Source of the DNA: an uncultured Bacilli bacterium
Lineage (GTDB): Bacteria > Bacillota_I > Bacilli_A > RF39 > UBA660
Direction of reading: 5' to 3'
Assembly (NCBI GenBank): GCA_944363805.1
Contig: CALVVH010000014.1
Span: 1 to 23,532 of the forward strand
Length of the DNA stretch: 23,532 nucleotides
Positions 22,959-23,532 of the stretch are shown here, in pieces; within the stretch, counting starts at the first letter, position 1, and every line of letters starts with the position of its first letter. The notes beneath the pieces were generated by a model. It was not told the origin of the DNA, did not search any database, and worked only from the letters and a program-made list of their open reading frames with translations. Position numbers and translations under genes: made by a program.

Positions 22959-23532
22959 AATTTGTGAATAATACTTTTTCAGATTTGTATTGTTTGATAA
23001 TGTAATAGATAACTATAACTATTATGATTATTGTTGATGCAAACATGAGTATTAAATGTAATATGTTTAGATTGCCATTAGTAATATCTGTGAATATTAC
23101 ACTGAAATTGATGAATGGAATAATTGATAATAACCAATTGTTGGATATGTTTAGCATGAAAGCAATCATTCCTGGAAAGAAAGCAATGAATGTAAGTGGA
23201 GTTAAAGCACTTTGGGCTTCTTTGAAGGTTTTTGACATACTTGCTATTGCTATACATAAGCCACTGATCATGATTGAGAATGCTATGATAATTACTATAG
23301 AACTGATAATTATTGGAGCATTTAATAGATTAGCACCGTTATAGATATCAAAAGTATTTTGAATATAGATAATAGCAAGAATTGCTAATATTAAGCTAAG
23401 TAAGCCAGTTATTATTGATGAAAGAGTAACACTAAGTAACTTACCTACAATGATGTCTTTGCTTTTGATTGGGAATGTTAATAATGTTTCAAGTGTTCCT
23501 CTTTCTTTTTCTCCAGCAGTGGCATCAGTTGC
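22957..23532 (-). CDS. ABC-2 type transporter permease (NatB-like), partial
   Basis: The gene runs off the right edge; 191 C-terminal residues are present. The first visible residues, ATDATAGEKERGTLETLLTF, are the conserved cytoplasmic motif of NatB/YhaP-type ABC-2 permeases. Hydrophobic helices follow (LLSVTLSSIITGLLSLIL, IIISSIVIIIAFSIMISGLC, LTPLTFIAFFPGMIAFM, a shorter one with LLSIIPFINF, and a final one near ILMFASTIIIIVIVIYYI), ending in a basic tail. Internal ATG 23271 is not the start, because the frame stays open to 23532 with clear homology. Family members export sodium, antibiotics or peptides with a partner ATPase, expected to the right of the window. The substrate cannot be told. 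Confidence 0.92.
   Translation of the reverse strand, partial: ATDATAGEKERGTLETLLTFPIKSKDIIVGKLLSVTLSSIITGLLSLILAILAIIYIQNTFDIYNGANLLNAPIIISSIVIIIAFSIMISGLCIAIASMSKTFKEAQSALTPLTFIAFFPGMIAFMLNISNNWLLSIIPFINFSVIFTDITNGNLNILHLILMFASTIIIIVIVIYYIIKQYKSEKVLFTN

Noticed and set aside
23024..23344. 106-codon plus-strand open frame near the right edge
   Set aside because: It is antisense to the ABC-2 permease, whose minus-strand frame has clear family motifs and stays open to the window edge.
289..23532. Mycoplasma-type code with TGA as Trp
   Set aside because: All genes reach normal lengths without in-frame TGA, and Trp is TGG throughout; a TGA-Trp genome this AT-rich would show many in-frame TGA codons.

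Overview
The window is a very AT-rich, cell-walled, Gram-positive-type bacterial chromosome segment, most likely an uncultured Bacilli/Erysipelotrichia-like Firmicute. This rests on low GC, AGGTGG/AGGAG ribosome binding sites, a meso-diaminopimelate enzyme (DapF), a SleB-type wall hydrolase and a LysM amidase. Reading is consistent with the standard code (Trp is TGG, and no gene is broken by in-frame TGA), yet all 21 gene ends visible here are TAA or TAG and none is TGA.

Region 1 (1 to about 4380) is the right end of an integrated element. It carries two overlapping mini-ORFs, a large serine recombinase, a DUF6904-like protein and an AlbA_2/HATPase regulator-like protein. It ends inside the coding sequence of an N-acetylmuramoyl-L-alanine amidase. 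Only the 3' part of that gene (end of the catalytic domain plus five LysM repeats) is present. The 5' part should lie left of the window, beyond the rest of the element.

Region 2 (5468-6857) holds two minus-strand genes, a CmpB/DUF1113-type membrane protein and a small SleB-like hydrolase, followed by a plus-strand tRNA-Trp.

Region 3 (6924-18039) is the centrepiece: a seven-component type IV secretion operon encoded by eight ORFs. They are a VirB2-like pilin, VirB6-like channel, PrgI (VirB3-like), VirB4 split in two by one in-frame TAG, a multi-enzyme wall remodeller in the VirB1 place, a VirB8/TcpC-like protein and a VirD4 coupling ATPase. No relaxase, replication gene, integrase or attachment repeat accompanies it, and it sits between housekeeping genes. 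No separate promoter is obvious, so read-through from the tRNA-Trp promoter may feed it. The wall remodeller appears to combine SpoIID-like, SGNH-hydrolase, M23 peptidase and phage-lysozyme-like domains on one membrane anchor.

Region 4 (18084-23532) is ordinary chromosome: a rhodanese-like protein, a VTT/DedA-type membrane protein, an unrecognised minus-strand protein, mscS-dapF, an AAA_14/DUF4143 ATPase with a striking palindromic operator pair and a full-consensus promoter, and the C-terminal part of an ABC-2 (NatB-like) permease running off the right edge on the minus strand. No intergenic stretch exceeds 300 bases, and no CRISPR or insertion sequence was seen.
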